In this document: piece after piece, positions 44,619 through 54,543 of the stretch
Numbering within the stretch: position 1 is the stretch's first letter
Layout of the letters: every line of letters starts with the position of its first letter
Assembly (NCBI RefSeq): GCF_030407435.1
Contig: NZ_JASDDK010000002.1
Location: 714,702 to 778,701, forward strand
Length of the DNA stretch: 64,000 bases
Direction: 5' to 3'
Source: Winogradskyella bathintestinalis
GTDB taxonomy: Bacteria; Bacteroidota; Bacteroidia; Flavobacteriales; Flavobacteriaceae
Notes under the pieces: generated by a model
Databases searched by the model: none
What the model was told of the DNA's origin: nothing
Seen by the model: only the letters and a program-made list of their open reading frames with translations
Program-made: the position numbers and the translations under genes

Positions 44619-46406
44619 ATGAAAAGTCTCCTTCTGTGTGCCATCTTTTTCTTCTCTCTTTTTGGATTTTCACAAGAAAACATTAAAAGCGTATTATTTG
44701 ATGAATCTACAAATACCCCATTACCATATGCTACGATTTTATTATTTCCTTCCAAAAAATACGCAATTACAAATAGCGATGGTACTTTTGAGATTAAGGA
44801 AAAGACTCCAATCGACTCTATTGAAATCAGTTACATTGGCTATAACACTAAATCTTTCTCTTATTCATATTTAAAAGGTAACAAAAACATTTTCTTATCA
44901 CCTAAACCTTATGAACTGACCGAAGTCACAATTACATCAAAAATCGATAAAGATTACCTTTTTAATATACTTTCTCAGGTTATAAAAAAATACAGATCAA
45001 ATGACAATATTTTAGAAAGCAAATCCTACTATTCATTAATTTCTTCATATGAAAACGGGCCGTTAGAACATGTGGCAGCATTTTACAATAGTAAACTGAA
45101 CCTATCGGACGGAGTTACAGAACTGCTTGTAAAAAGTGGTCGATTTGGTCAAAATAAACAGTTTTCTTTTTACAGTTTAAATAACACCGATATTTTAAAA
45201 GATTTCAAATTATTTAATAAAAGCAGACAAATGTTGCCGAATTATCCGGGCAATATGTCGTTCTCGTCGATTAGAAGAAATTACAATCTAAAATCAGAGA
45301 TGTGCAATTATTGTGATGAAGGCGATTTATTAGTCTCATTTAAACCAAAAAAAACAGATGATCACTTATTTTCTGGCACCATTTTATTTAACAAAAGTAG
45401 ACTAGTTATAAAGAAAATTGAATTAACTAGTAGTAATCCTGAAATTAGCAAACTCTCGTCTATAGTCGAAAATCAAAAAATTGAATTTAAAAACATTAAT
45501 TTAAATATCCTCTTTAACCCTATAGATTTGAATAAAATTCAACATTTTGAATTTGAATTTAAAATTGAATACCACAAAAATTACAACACGAGTTTGATAA
45601 CATCGAATGGTTTACTCTATTTTTATGATTATGGCTCGAAATTTACAGCACCTTATTTTACGGAAAAAATCAATTTTAATAATGATTACGATACTTTCAT
45701 CGCTTTACAGTCCACTAATCAATTTTGGGAACTCAATAATCCATTTCCTAAAACTGAAAAAGAAAAAAAGTCTATTGAATATTTCAAAAATCATGGATAT
45801 CTAATTAATTACGATAATAAGATTCCAAAAAATTATATTAAACTTATTAATCCTTCCATAATAGAATGGAAACAAGATGAGCGACTTTCTTGGGCAGACA
45901 TTAATCAAATAGAAGGTAATGAATATGGTAAAAGTCGTCAAAACGAAGTACTTTCGAGAGGTACTCTTAACGTCACTAAGGTGACCGCTCATGATGCTCC
46001 TAAATCAAAAAAAACATTGCTGAAATTCTCTTATGTTTTGGATGCATTTAAAAATAAAAATAATGAAAATGAATTTATAATTACAACCGTTTTTGACAGA
46101 AAGTCTTCGTTATACAATAATAACAGGACCAAAAACAAGCTCGTTTATATAAATATAATGTTTGATATTTATGAATATTATAAGCAAGAAATTACAAATA
46201 AAATTACAAGTCAAACCAGTTACGACGATGTAAAGAACCTTTGTGAAAAACAATATAAAGAAGCAGAAAAAGCTATAAAAAGACTAAATAACGACACCAA
46301 TTTAGGAAATGATTATCAAAATTTAATTGGATGGAACAGCAGTATCAAATCTAAATTAAATATTGATAATTACAACTTACTAAAAACTGTAAAAAATGAA
46401 AAATAG
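44619..46406 (+). CDS. Secreted protein with carboxypeptidase-like regulatory domain
   Basis: This is a 595-residue exported protein. A signal peptide (1-18) is followed by a CarboxypepD_reg-like beta-sandwich at about 20-95 (SVLFDESTNTPLPYATILLF, then ISYIGYNTKSFSY). The remaining 500 residues are beta-rich and unassigned (DUF5686-like proteins share this layout, but length and motifs do not settle it). Such domains are common in surface proteins and in TonB-dependent receptors of Bacteroidota. The gene overlaps the next by 11 bases, which indicates translational coupling. Confidence 0.72.
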   Translation: MKSLLLCAIFFFSLFGFSQENIKSVLFDESTNTPLPYATILLFPSKKYAITNSDGTFEIKEKTPIDSIEISYIGYNTKSFSYSYLKGNKNIFLSPKPYELTEVTITSKIDKDYLFNILSQVIKKYRSNDNILESKSYYSLISSYENGPLEHVAAFYNSKLNLSDGVTELLVKSGRFGQNKQFSFYSLNNTDILKDFKLFNKSRQMLPNYPGNMSFSSIRRNYNLKSEMCNYCDEGDLLVSFKPKKTDDHLFSGTILFNKSRLVIKKIELTSSNPEISKLSSIVENQKIEFKNINLNILFNPIDLNKIQHFEFEFKIEYHKNYNTSLITSNGLLYFYDYGSKFTAPYFTEKINFNNDYDTFIALQSTNQFWELNNPFPKTEKEKKSIEYFKNHGYLINYDNKIPKNYIKLINPSIIEWKQDERLSWADINQIEGNEYGKSRQNEVLSRGTLNVTKVTAHDAPKSKKTLLKFSYVLDAFKNKNNENEFIITTVFDRKSSLYNNNRTKNKLVYINIMFDIYEYYKQEITNKITSQTSYDDVKNLCEKQYKEAEKAIKRLNNDTNLGNDYQNLIGWNSSIKSKLNIDNYNLLKTVKNEK

Positions 46407-48804
46407 TACAGTCTATATAATTCTCCTGTTAATTTTCACTCAAGATATCTATGCTCAACAAAACTTTATAGATGCCGTAGTTACACCTATACAAGAGGAC
46501 GCTTTATACAGAGAAAAGGCCTATATGCATTTAAATAAAACAACATATTTCGTTAACCAGTCTATTTGGTTTACATTTTTTGTTGGTAAAGATCATAATA
46601 ATTTCCCGTCTAATTATACCACTAATTTTAATGTAAATTTACTTAATCAAGAAGGCAACGTTTTAAAAAGCAAAGTATTTTTAACTGAAAAAGGTATTGG
46701 TTTTGGAGATTTTTTAATTGATAAAAATTTTGAAAGTGGTAAATACTACATCCAAGGTTTTACCAATTATATGAATAATTTCGGAACCGAAAATTGTTAC
46801 TTACAGGAAATTGAAATTATAAACTTAGATTCTAAGTTGCCCACAATTAGGCCTTCTGAAGATAGCTATGATATTCAAATATTTCCTGAAAGTGGTTATT
46901 TATTGGAAGACGCTAAAAATACTATTGGAATAAAAGCATTAATTAACGGTAAGGGAAAAGCTTTTAGTGGAGTAATCATAGATTCAAAAGGTTTGGAGGT
47001 GCAAAATTTTACAGGAAATAGATTCGGTATGAGCAAAGTTGAATTCAATTATTCTGAAAATGAAACCTACTCGGTAATTCTAAATATTAATAGCACCACT
47101 AGAAAAAAGGATATACCAAAAGCAAACTCTAAAGGAATCATTTTTAATGTAAATAGTTTAGATGATGACTTATTGAAGGTTACCATTACGACCAATAAAA
47201 AAACAATCCCTACGTTAACCGAAGACGATTTAAATCTGTTATTTTATCGAAACAATTATATCTGTGAAGCTTTTGCTGTCTCATTAAATCAAAAGACGGT
47301 GCAGGAATTCTATATCAAAAAAACAAAACTGCTTCATGGGGTGAACATTGCTACATTATTTAAAAACAATGACCCAATTGCCGAAAGAAAATTTTTTATT
47401 TTCAAACCCGATCAAGCCACTTCTGTTTTATTAGAAAAAACGCAAGAGACACAAGATTCAATCTCCGTTAAAATACAGACCACCTATTCCGAAAACTTAC
47501 CAACACCAGCGAATTTAAGTGTTTCAATTTTACCTAAAAACTCAAAAATATTTACCAATTATCAAAATATTAAGAGTGCATTTTTACTGACCCCATACTT
47601 AAAGGGACCTATTGAAGATCCGAGTTTTTATCTTAAAAAACAAAACTCAAATTACAGAAATGATTTAGATGTTTTACTGCTTAATCAAGGATGGTTAAAA
47701 TATTCTCTAGATGAAAAAATAAAAAAAATAAGTCCCAAAGAAAAATTTAAATTTCAATCAGGCTTTACCATAAATGGCTCAGTTAAAAGTAATAAAAGGT
47801 TCGATTTAGGAATTCTATCTGATAATAATAGAATGTTATCGAAAAGCAATATCGCTAAGGATACATTCTCTTTTAAGAACATACTAATTTATAAGAATTC
47901 AAAAATAAAATTTTCACTAATACACAACAATGATCGATTAGAGAAACCAGAAAAGATTAGCTTAAAAGAATCTCTTAAAACTAAAAAAAATCACAAATAT
48001 CTTTTGCCTGATACATATACAAACAAGTCATCTGATATTGTAGATGCCCGTATTATATCTAATTTCAAAAATAATATTGAACTTGATGAAGTCCTTATAA
48101 AAGGGAGTAAAGACGCACCCACATATCAACCGCCTGAAAATCTCGCTGAAAAACATAATATGATTAGAGGTGCAAATTTTTACAAAGGCACTAAAGTCAG
48201 CGAAGATATGACCTTAGGAGATGCAACGCTCTTCAACTATTTTAGTAATAAAGGTTATATTGTGGCATCGTCTTATTTTTCATTTGGAAGAGGACCTGTT
48301 ACCTTTGGCTTTTCTACCACAGCTATCAATCCTGATTACACTTACCCTCCTGAAATTTATATAGACGATTTGCTTACGGAAGCAGGTACAGACGTTCATA
48401 TACTAAAAACCTACCCTATGAGATATGTCGATGAAATATTGATCAATAAATCAGGTGGAGGTAGTTCATCTGGATCTGGTGGTACTGTTAGGGTTTATCT
48501 CAAAGACGGTAATCATAAATACGAAAGTGAAAACACAGAAAAATATACCGAATTAATTGTTTCAACCGGGTTTGATAAAGCAATCGATTATTTTAGAACC
48601 CCTAGTACTATAACTAATAAAGCAAGTTTTCAACTTACAGAAATAGATTGGATACCTGCAATTAGCACTGACAAAAAAGGTGAATACTACTTTAATATTT
48701 CTAAAAATGACTTTTCAAACGATTATATTTTTATCGTTAATGGTTTAAGCGAAAATGGTTTGCTTTTTTATGACACGCTGTCTCTTATAAAATATCGCCT
48801 TTAA
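46396..48804 (+). CDS. Secreted MG-like protein with TonB plug domain but no barrel
   Basis: This is an 802-residue protein with a signal peptide (1-20). The first part is built of macroglobulin-like segments (HLNKTTYFVNQSIWFTFFVG near residue 46, typical of MG2). At about residues 590-720 there is a TonB receptor plug pattern (PEIYIDDLLTEAGTDVHIL, then SGGGSSSGSGGTVRVYL). No 22-strand barrel follows, since the protein ends within 80 residues. Plug-only proteins of this sort occur in Bacteroidota with unknown function. It overlaps the previous gene, so the two proteins probably act together at the cell surface. Confidence 0.75.
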   Translation: MKNSTVYIILLLIFTQDIYAQQNFIDAVVTPIQEDALYREKAYMHLNKTTYFVNQSIWFTFFVGKDHNNFPSNYTTNFNVNLLNQEGNVLKSKVFLTEKGIGFGDFLIDKNFESGKYYIQGFTNYMNNFGTENCYLQEIEIINLDSKLPTIRPSEDSYDIQIFPESGYLLEDAKNTIGIKALINGKGKAFSGVIIDSKGLEVQNFTGNRFGMSKVEFNYSENETYSVILNINSTTRKKDIPKANSKGIIFNVNSLDDDLLKVTITTNKKTIPTLTEDDLNLLFYRNNYICEAFAVSLNQKTVQEFYIKKTKLLHGVNIATLFKNNDPIAERKFFIFKPDQATSVLLEKTQETQDSISVKIQTTYSENLPTPANLSVSILPKNSKIFTNYQNIKSAFLLTPYLKGPIEDPSFYLKKQNSNYRNDLDVLLLNQGWLKYSLDEKIKKISPKEKFKFQSGFTINGSVKSNKRFDLGILSDNNRMLSKSNIAKDTFSFKNILIYKNSKIKFSLIHNNDRLEKPEKISLKESLKTKKNHKYLLPDTYTNKSSDIVDARIISNFKNNIELDEVLIKGSKDAPTYQPPENLAEKHNMIRGANFYKGTKVSEDMTLGDATLFNYFSNKGYIVASSYFSFGRGPVTFGFSTTAINPDYTYPPEIYIDDLLTEAGTDVHILKTYPMRYVDEILINKSGGGSSSGSGGTVRVYLKDGNHKYESENTEKYTELIVSTGFDKAIDYFRTPSTITNKASFQLTEIDWIPAISTDKKGEYYFNISKNDFSNDYIFIVNGLSENGLLFYDTLSLIKYRL

Positions 48805-48933
48805 AATGAACATTTAATTTGTTATTAAACAGTTGTACTAGATGCACGTAAAGCTGATAACAATATTAACTTATGTAATATTACGATTATTAGGTGCCCC
48901 ATATTAATAGCGGAAAGCAACTTTATAATCAAT

Positions 48934-48968
48934 AAAAAAGGCTTCAATTTCTTGAAACCTTTTTTTTT
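48934..48968. terminator. Bidirectional terminator between convergent genes
   Basis: An A-tract/T-tract stem (48934-48941 with 48958-48965) plus an inner 5-bp stem, one mismatch and a 4-base loop stand in the gap between the convergent plug-protein gene and manA. T tracts occur on both strands. Confidence 0.7.
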
Positions 48969-49066
48969 GAATTCTAGAACGCAAAAATGTAGACTTGCTC
49001 ATTTAAACTTAAACAGAGAGCGATTTTTAAAGAAGTCTTCTATTTCAGTTTATAACGCATGTGTTA

Positions 49067-50038
49067 TTATAAATAAACTTCCAAAATATTTGCATCTTCA
49101 GCGTCCAATTTCAAGTTATTGATCACCGCTGGAAATAATATGGTTTCACCTTTTTGAAGTGGAAAGGACTTGTTTTCCCATTCAATTTCTACATGTCCAT
49201 CCACGCACATGTAAATGACAAACGAATCTAAATCTGAATAATCCTTAGTTACAGAGCCTGATACATTTAAAATATTTGTTTTAAAATATGGAGAATGTAC
49301 TAAAGTGTTTGAGGCGTTTACTTTTGTAGTATATTCTGTTTCATAATTTTCGTGATAATTATAATCAATGGCATCAAGTGCTAATTCCGTGTGTAGTTCT
49401 CTTTTTTCTCCAGTTTTACTATCCACTCTATCATAATCATAAATACGATATGTTACATTTGAAGTTTGCTGAATCTCCGCTAACAACACCCCTGCTCCAA
49501 TAGCATGGACTCTCCCTGTAGGAATATAAAAGGTATCTCCTTTTTTTACCTTTTCAATATTTAATATTTCTGGCAAAGTTGAATTATTGAGATGCGCAAC
49601 ATAATTTTCTTTTTCTACTTGCTGGTTAAACCCAACAATTAACTCCGCATCTTCCTCAGCTTGCATTATGTACCACATTTCATTTTTTCCAAATGAATTA
49701 TGACGCTCTTTTGCTAATTCATTACTTGGATGTACCTGAATAGAAAGTGGCGTCTTAGCGTCTATAAATTTTATTAACAGCGGAAAATCATTCCCAAAAT
49801 TTTCATAAACACTATTACCGAGGAAATCACCTTTAAACTGACGTATTAGTTCCTTTAGTGTTTTACCTTTTAGATCACCTTTACTAACATGAGTTTCATT
49901 ATCTTCTATGTCAGATATTTCCCAAGATTCCCCTATACTTTCTTTATCGTACTGTTTTCCAAGTACCGTTTTTAATTTATTGCCACCCCATAACCTATAG
50001 CTATAAACTGGTTCGAATTTTAAAGGATATAATTCCAT
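49067..50038 (-). CDS. manA: Mannose-6-phosphate isomerase class I
   Basis: This 323-residue cytoplasmic enzyme interconverts mannose 6-phosphate and fructose 6-phosphate. The zinc ligands are visible in the motifs SIQVHPSN, KNEMWYIM and GRVHAIGAG, the last also carrying substrate contacts. The length is that of short class I bacterial forms. It lies 25 bases downstream of a GH3 gene on the same strand, so sugars freed outside may be fed into glycolysis by this unit; a mannose-containing substrate is plausible but not shown. Confidence 0.93.
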   Translation of the reverse strand: MELYPLKFEPVYSYRLWGGNKLKTVLGKQYDKESIGESWEISDIEDNETHVSKGDLKGKTLKELIRQFKGDFLGNSVYENFGNDFPLLIKFIDAKTPLSIQVHPSNELAKERHNSFGKNEMWYIMQAEEDAELIVGFNQQVEKENYVAHLNNSTLPEILNIEKVKKGDTFYIPTGRVHAIGAGVLLAEIQQTSNVTYRIYDYDRVDSKTGEKRELHTELALDAIDYNYHENYETEYTTKVNASNTLVHSPYFKTNILNVSGSVTKDYSDLDSFVIYMCVDGHVEIEWENKSFPLQKGETILFPAVINNLKLDAEDANILEVYL

Positions 50039-50063
50039 ATATTATAATTTATGTTTTTCTTAT

Positions 50064-52271
50064 TTATTTCACTTCTACAACGGTTCTTACTCTAATATCT
50101 GCACTAGATGTACCAATTTGGATTTCAAATTTCCCGGGTTCAACCTTATATTTACGTTGCGTGGCATCATAATAGCGCAAATCCTTTTCGACATTTAATT
50201 TAAATACCACCGTTTTTTCCGTTTTCTTATTTAGTGAAATTCGTTCAAATTTACGGAGTTTTTTAATTGGCATCCATAAATCTGATTTTAAGTCTTTGAT
50301 ATATAATTGAACAACTTCGTCACCATCCATTTTACCTGTATTTTTAACATTAACCGACACGGTTAATTCATCATCCATTCCTAAATTAGGCTTATCAATT
50401 TTTAAATTTGAATATTCAAAATTAGTATAACTTAATCCATGACCAAATGGATAGAGGGCTTTACCTTGGTAATATCGATATGTAAAACCTTTGCCCGCTC
50501 GCATATTATAATCCTTAAAATCGGGCAACTCTGTGGTAGATGAGTAGAAAGTAACAGGCAGACGTCCTGCCGGATTGTAATCACCAAAAAGCACATCAGC
50601 AATGGCATCGCCTCCTCTTTGCCCAGGATACCATCCCATTAAAACAGCCTTTAATTCTTTATCTAAGCCTTCTAAAGCTACAGAACTTCCTGCCATTAAA
50701 ACAAAGACGACAGGAGTTCCCGTTGCTATCATAGCTTTTAGGGCCTCCTGTTGAATTTTGGGCAGCTCTATTTTAGTACGATCACCACTGTAAAAACCAT
50801 CTATATTAGTTCGCCCCTGCATTTCTTCACCTTCCCATGTAGCATCTAATCCGCCGACAAAAATAGCGACATCAGCATTTTTAACATCGCTCAATGTTGA
50901 TGGTGACAATTCTAAATTTTGATTATTACTATCTTGCCTTACCAATGGTACCCCTTGTGCATAAGTTACATTTGCTTTGTTGCCTAATTTACTTTTAAGC
51001 CCCTCAATCACCGTTACAGGATGAGATGCTTCTCCATAATAGTTAGCACGTAAAACTTCAATATTATCTGCGTTCGGTCCAACAACAGCAATATGTTTAA
51101 TTTTCTTTTTATTTAATGGTAGAATGCCGTCGTTTTTTAAAAGTGTCATAGATTTCTGAGCCATTTTTAAGGCCATAATATCATGCGTTTCACTATCATT
51201 TAAATGATAAGGAATTTGGGCATACGATACATTTTCGGGTGGATCGAACATTCCAAGCTTCATTCTAGCCAATATTAAGCGATAAATAGAACGATTAATT
51301 TCTTCCTCATCAATTAAACCTAACTCAACCGCATTTTTTAGAGACTCTTGATAAACACTTCCACAATTAAGATCGCAACCTTTTCTAACGCCTAAAGCAG
51401 CAGATTCTTCCGCAGTACTAACAATTTTGTGGTTAGCATGAATATCGTTAATTGCTCCGCAATCCGAAACCACGTAGCCTTCAAATTTCCATTTATTTCT
51501 AAGTATGTCTTCCAACAACAGCCAACTAGCACTAGCGGATTCACCATCTACACGATTATAGGCTCCCATAACTGAATAGGCTTTTGCATCGACAACTAAA
51601 TCTTTGAATGCTGGCAAATAAGTTTCCCACAAGTCTCTTGTATTTGGCACGACATTAAATGAATGTCTATCGGCTTCAGGACCGCTATGAACCGCAAAAT
51701 GCTTAGCAGTAGCCACTAATTTTAAATACTTAGGATCATCACCTTGCAACCCTTTAACAAATTGCATTCCCATTTGCCCTGTAAGGTAAGGATCTTCACC
51801 ATAAGTTTCATGACCTCGTCCCCAACGAGGATCTCTAAAAATATTAATATTTGGAGACCAGAACGTTAAACCTTTATACATGCCGTAGTCTTTATTCCGT
51901 AAAGCTTCATGATGTTTTGCACGTGCTTCATCACTAATAATATCCGCTACTTGTTTCATCATATCTAAATCGAATGATGCGGCCATACCTATAGCTTGTG
52001 GGAAAACAGTAGCGACCCCTGCCCTAGCCACTCCGTGCAAACTTTCATTCCACCAATTGTAAGGTAAAATACCCAATCGTGGAATTGCTGGAGCGTTATT
52101 TCCGAGCTGCGCAATTTTTTCTTCCAAAGTCATTTGTTGCACCAAATCTAAGGACCGTGTTTCAAAATCCAAGGAGGTATTAAGATAGTTCGCTTTTTTA
52201 TTTATCGTTTGAGCATTGGTGATAATTATATTAAAAATTAGTACAACGGTAATGCTAAAAAAGTGCTTCAT
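50064..52271 (-). CDS. Exported glycoside hydrolase family 3 enzyme (beta-xylosidase/glucosidase-like)
   Basis: This is a 735-residue GH3 enzyme with a signal peptide (MKHFFSITVVLIFNIIITNA). The GH3 N-terminal barrel has YNWWNESLHGVARAG and KHFAVHSGPEADRH; the catalytic nucleophile is the Asp in VVSDCGA (Asp270). The C-terminal domain and the final fibronectin III-like domain (residues about 650-735) are present. The early NWWNESLHG segment is typical of the beta-xylosidase-like branch. The ATG at 52271 was chosen because the longer frame from 52328 puts a basic stretch before the signal peptide. It is followed closely by manA. Confidence 0.9.
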   Translation of the reverse strand: MKHFFSITVVLIFNIIITNAQTINKKANYLNTSLDFETRSLDLVQQMTLEEKIAQLGNNAPAIPRLGILPYNWWNESLHGVARAGVATVFPQAIGMAASFDLDMMKQVADIISDEARAKHHEALRNKDYGMYKGLTFWSPNINIFRDPRWGRGHETYGEDPYLTGQMGMQFVKGLQGDDPKYLKLVATAKHFAVHSGPEADRHSFNVVPNTRDLWETYLPAFKDLVVDAKAYSVMGAYNRVDGESASASWLLLEDILRNKWKFEGYVVSDCGAINDIHANHKIVSTAEESAALGVRKGCDLNCGSVYQESLKNAVELGLIDEEEINRSIYRLILARMKLGMFDPPENVSYAQIPYHLNDSETHDIMALKMAQKSMTLLKNDGILPLNKKKIKHIAVVGPNADNIEVLRANYYGEASHPVTVIEGLKSKLGNKANVTYAQGVPLVRQDSNNQNLELSPSTLSDVKNADVAIFVGGLDATWEGEEMQGRTNIDGFYSGDRTKIELPKIQQEALKAMIATGTPVVFVLMAGSSVALEGLDKELKAVLMGWYPGQRGGDAIADVLFGDYNPAGRLPVTFYSSTTELPDFKDYNMRAGKGFTYRYYQGKALYPFGHGLSYTNFEYSNLKIDKPNLGMDDELTVSVNVKNTGKMDGDEVVQLYIKDLKSDLWMPIKKLRKFERISLNKKTEKTVVFKLNVEKDLRYYDATQRKYKVEPGKFEIQIGTSSADIRVRTVVEVK

Positions 52272-52625
52272 AAATTTACGTAAATGTTGATTTAACTTCT
52301 TAAAAAAATGATAATAGTTGTTTCTCATTCTTAAATATTAATAAACAAATATTACATTTTTCGTTTTTTAAATTTAATAATTTATGATTTAGAAACCTTC
52401 TCAATAAAAAGATTAAACTCGGTTCTATATAATATAATAAGAACATTAACTGCAGTTATTTAATTACGTTTACACCTTTATTGATTTTAAATGAAAACGA
52501 GGACAACCGTAGTAAAAACGGATAATTACTTGCATATCAAAACCGGTTTCAAGCCCTGTTTCACTATTATAATTAGCCACACTAAATAGCTAAACAATTC
52601 ACCAAGTTAATTAATTATTATAAAA

Positions 52626-52671
52626 ATTAATCGTGACTTAATTGCCAATTAATTAAAATATTAATCGTGTC
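52626..52671. repeat. Direct repeat ATTAATCGTGwC, 34 bases apart, in a divergent promoter region
   Basis: Copies stand at 52626-52637 and 52660-52671. The region 52272-52714 separates the divergent GH3 gene and the T9SS cassette genes and otherwise holds no gene. The spacing is about three helical turns, so two protein molecules could bind on one face of the DNA. Function is not known. Confidence 0.4.
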
Positions 52672-52714
52672 AGCGTACTTTCAATCCATATTAATCAACT
52701 AAAACTCGTGGCTT

Positions 52715-53416
52715 ATGAAAAAAACATTTTTTCTTATTTCCTTAAGTTTAGTTTCGCTCTCTTTAATATCTGCTCAAGAGGTTACAATATCCTCTGGAGC
52801 TAAAATTCAAGTTAACGGAACAGCAAGCTTAAATGTGGACGGTTTAACAATAACTCCTTCTAGTAGTTATGAACTTACCGAAAACACACTTACCAAATCC
52901 GCTACTGCTATAGTAGTTGGATCGAATGAAAGTATGGATCGTGTATATTCCTTTACGAATCCTGTAACTAATTTTCAAGGATCAATAGTTTTTAACTACG
53001 ATGATGCTGACGAAAATGGTATCGCTGACGATGATGCGGTGTTGGAGTTAAACCAAGATGGCTCTTGGACCAATTACCCAGACACTGATGGGACAGACAA
53101 TATGATAACCAGTGTTATTGATAATGCTATAAACTTTTCGCAGGTAACGGCATCTTCCGCCTCTGCAACGCTAACGGTAGAGTCGATTTCAGATACTGAA
53201 TTATTTAAGGTGTATCCTAATCCGGTTGTCAATGAGATTAACATTGAACATAAAAATGCTGTAGAAGTGACTATTACAAATCAATTAGGTCAACAAGTGC
53301 TAAAGACAAATCAAAAGACTATTGATTTTTCTTCTTTCGCTAAAGGTCTTTACATTTTACAAATAACCAATACAAACAAAACCAATACTAATAATTTTAA
53401 AATAATTAAACAATGA
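52715..53416 (+). CDS. Exported module protein with T9SS sorting domain
   Basis: This is a 233-residue protein consisting of a signal peptide (1-20), one beta-rich module (about 22-150) and a T9SS type A sorting domain (about 160-233, from VYPNPVVNEINI). The module starts SSGAKIQVNGTASLNVDGL and includes GSNESMDRVYSF and NYDDADENGIADDDAVL. The same module occurs before the sorting domains of the proteins at 54544 and 56713. I recognise no family for it. The gene overlaps the next by 4 bases, so the two are translationally coupled. It heads the cluster, divergent to a GH3 gene. Confidence 0.8.
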   Translation: MKKTFFLISLSLVSLSLISAQEVTISSGAKIQVNGTASLNVDGLTITPSSSYELTENTLTKSATAIVVGSNESMDRVYSFTNPVTNFQGSIVFNYDDADENGIADDDAVLELNQDGSWTNYPDTDGTDNMITSVIDNAINFSQVTASSASATLTVESISDTELFKVYPNPVVNEINIEHKNAVEVTITNQLGQQVLKTNQKTIDFSSFAKGLYILQITNTNKTNTNNFKIIKQ

Positions 53417-54432
53417 GAAAATTTACTTTATTATTAACCGCGGCATTTGCCTTTACTTTTTCTAACACTACAGATGCTCAAAATGAGTTTGATGAAGGTG
53501 TTATAAGATATGTGATAGATCAAGATGTTAACAGTCCTAATTATCAACAACCAGCTGGTTCTAAAATTTATAAATCACATACCTATGAAGGCTCTAGGAG
53601 TGGTAATGGTAACTCAAATTCGTATTTTAACAATATTGGTGATCGCTCTATTGATTTAACTTTCTCGGATGCGGATGGAAGCTTAGCCTCTGTAGGTGGT
53701 CGCGGTGGCGGAGCAAGAATGGTTAGTGCTGGATATGGTGCTTTAGGCTGGGGTTCTTTTACTGCAGGAGAAAGAACTAGAGCTGTCGGTGGCGGATCTA
53801 TCGCTGTTGGTATATTAGCGCATGCTGGTAGTTTAGAAGGAGTTGGTCCTTTTGGACTTGATGGTGGTAATGCTGGTCAAGTTGCATTTGGCTGGAGAAC
53901 AAAAGCTACCGGTAATGGTTCTGCTGTAATGGGTCATGCTACAACGGCTTCAGGAGATCATTCTTTTGCTATGGGTAATGGTACAACGGCTAGTGCATCA
54001 GGCGGAGTTGCTTTTGGTACATTCAATGCTACTACAGATGCTGCTTTTGTAATTGGAAACGGTTCAGATGGAGACAATCAGTCTGATGCATTTGTTGTTA
54101 ACACTGACGGTTCTGCAGTTTTTGCTGGTGATGTCACTGTAAATTCAGATATGCGCTTAAAATCTAATATCATGTCTTTAGGTAGTACTGTTGCAAAATT
54201 ATTACAAATTGACGGTAAGAGTTATGTAATGAAAAAGAACACTACTGAGCAAAAAATTGGTTTATTAGCACAAGATGTTCAAGCCGTTTTTCCTCAATTA
54301 GTAAAAGAAGCTAATAACGCAGAAGGTACACTTTCTGTAAACTACCAAGGTTTAATTCCTGTACTTATCAATGCTATTAAAGAGCAACAAGCAGAAATTG
54401 AAGAATTAAAGCAAATGATTAGAAGAAATTAA
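53413..54432 (+). CDS. YadA-head-like protein with S74 intramolecular chaperone
   Basis: This is a 339-residue exported protein. After a signal peptide (1-22) come short Gly/Ala/Ser repeats of YadA-head type (SAVMGHATTASGDHSFAMGN, then AFGTFNATTDAAFVIGNG; about residues 95-220). The C-terminal 100 residues are a tail fibre/S74 chaperone (SDMRLKSNI, then KIGLLAQDVQAVFPQLV and VNYQGLIPVLINAIKEQ), which normally folds a trimer and then cuts itself off at the Ser. This combination suggests a trimeric surface fibre. It overlaps the upstream gene by ATGA and is followed by a terminator. Confidence 0.83.
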   Translation: MRKFTLLLTAAFAFTFSNTTDAQNEFDEGVIRYVIDQDVNSPNYQQPAGSKIYKSHTYEGSRSGNGNSNSYFNNIGDRSIDLTFSDADGSLASVGGRGGGARMVSAGYGALGWGSFTAGERTRAVGGGSIAVGILAHAGSLEGVGPFGLDGGNAGQVAFGWRTKATGNGSAVMGHATTASGDHSFAMGNGTTASASGGVAFGTFNATTDAAFVIGNGSDGDNQSDAFVVNTDGSAVFAGDVTVNSDMRLKSNIMSLGSTVAKLLQIDGKSYVMKKNTTEQKIGLLAQDVQAVFPQLVKEANNAEGTLSVNYQGLIPVLINAIKEQQAEIEELKQMIRRN

Positions 54433-54460
54433 TCTTCCCTAAATTGATAATAGCGAAATT

Positions 54461-54493
54461 AACCCTGCCTCCTTTTTTTGGTGGGGTTTTTTA
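54461..54493 (+). terminator. Intrinsic terminator after the YadA/S74 gene
   Basis: The stem AACCCTGCC / GGTGGGGTT (with two G-T pairs) encloses a T-rich loop and is followed by a T run. It separates the first two genes of the cluster from the esterase gene. Confidence 0.65.
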
Positions 54494-54543
54494 TTTAAAT
54501 AAAACAACTACCCTAATAAGAATTGTCCTTAAAGAAATTAAAA

